Shown: one piece after another, positions 63,713-64,000 of the stretch | Numbering within the stretch: the first letter of the stretch is position 1 | Layout of the letters: each line of letters opens with the position of its first letter | Assembly: GCA_964486645.1 (NCBI GenBank) | Contig: CAZAOG010000001.1 | Span: 1 to 64,000 of the forward strand | Origin: GCA-002790365 sp964486645 | Lineage (GTDB): Bacteria > Bacteroidota > Ignavibacteria > Ignavibacteriales > Ignavibacteriaceae | Reading direction: 5' to 3' | DNA: 64,000 nucleotides | Notes under the pieces: generated by a model | The model's database searches: none | Told to the model about the DNA's origin: nothing | Seen by the model: only the letters and a program-made list of their open reading frames with translations | Program-made: the position numbers and the translations under genes

Positions 63713-63844
63713 TTAATCGGTATTATTTTCATCATCTTTGTGTTTACCGTGACCTCCGTGCATACCACCGTGCCCGAACAAATGCATTACAACAAACAAT
63801 ACAATTAATAAAACCCAGAACCAATTTTCCGCCAACCAATCCAT
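63713..63844 (-). CDS. DUF2933-like small membrane protein
   Basis: 43 aa. One membrane helix (WFWVLLIVLFVVMHLF) followed by GHGGMHGGHGKHKDDENN, a His/Met/Gly tail typical of DUF2933 proteins of copper-resistance loci. The His and Met residues can bind copper at the membrane. It starts 12 bases downstream of GGGGAATT. First gene of the minus-strand island visible in the window. Confidence 0.75.
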   Translation of the reverse strand: MDWLAENWFWVLLIVLFVVMHLFGHGGMHGGHGKHKDDENNTD

Positions 63845-64000
63845 TTATTAATTCCCCGAACTAATTAAATTTTAATTTTATTTATTTCTTTTATTCATAA
63901 TTGAATTTTAATTATGCAAAAAGGTCTTGTTAACTTTTATTCTATTTAATATAACTATGCTCTAAATTTAATATTGATCCTCTGTCGTCAAATTGGTTAT

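Overview
The window is AT-rich bacterial DNA (with one 100-N scaffold gap) that looks like a member of the Bacteroidota/FCB group, most probably an Ignavibacteria-like organism. This placement is an inference from gene content: a DUF151 bifunctional nuclease fused to a UVR motif, a DUF2851 protein, an M20C dipeptidase PepD, PorT-like and carboxypeptidase-regulatory-domain secreted proteins, a UMF1 transporter, and DUF5676/DUF2933 small membrane proteins. No rRNA, tRNA, CRISPR array or transposase gene was recognised.

Region 1 to 13 kb is accessory, almost all on the plus strand. It holds a hemerythrin-like protein, a toxin-first PIN/Phd pair, a VapBC pair, a Fic protein, an ion permease, lipoproteins, a beta-barrel protein, a NYN-LOTUS protein, a SnoaL-like lipoprotein, a secreted PPOX-fold protein and many small or unknown genes. 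Several modules carry a palindrome just ahead of the first gene. Two ~140-bp copies of one repeat sit immediately after an ORF and immediately before the next, like cassette boundaries.

Region 13 to 32 kb is core genome: pepD, typA and clpS (minus strand), etfB-etfA and the DUF151 nuclease (plus), then a long minus-strand run pyrG-purN-purH-mreB-mreC-mreD-mrdA-rodA-dcd-pyrF-(unknown)-DUF2851, which joins pyrimidine/purine synthesis with the rod-shape elongasome.

Region 32 to 36 kb is a second accessory patch: a Sel1-repeat protein whose 3' end is duplicated about 600 bp downstream, with an orphan HigA antitoxin and a truncated HigB toxin between the copies, an assembly gap flanked by an exact 55-bp repeat, and a RelB/DinJ-YafQ-type pair.

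Region 36 to 54.5 kb is minus-strand core metabolism: molybdenum cofactor genes (moaA, moaC, moeA, mobA) interrupted by a 160-bp MITE-like element, a single short ChrA protein, a CMD-family protein, a UMF1 transporter, nusB, a TonB protein, VanZ, NAD(P)HX repair (nnr), the membrane arm of complex I (nuoJKLMN) with a Na+/H+ antiporter inserted between nuoM and nuoN, asnS and a Rieske protein.

Region 54.7 to 64 kb is a metal and redox island on the minus strand: an OsmC-like protein, an anchored cupredoxin, a Cu+-type P1B ATPase with YHS and two HMA domains, a secreted Met-rich protein, two geranylgeranyl-reductase-superfamily flavoproteins (one with a Cys/His-rich tail, one fused to a methyltransferase), and three small membrane proteins (58 aa ending in Cys-Cys, DUF5676, DUF2933). 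The copper-handling role is well supported; the role of the flavoproteins in it is only inferred from location.
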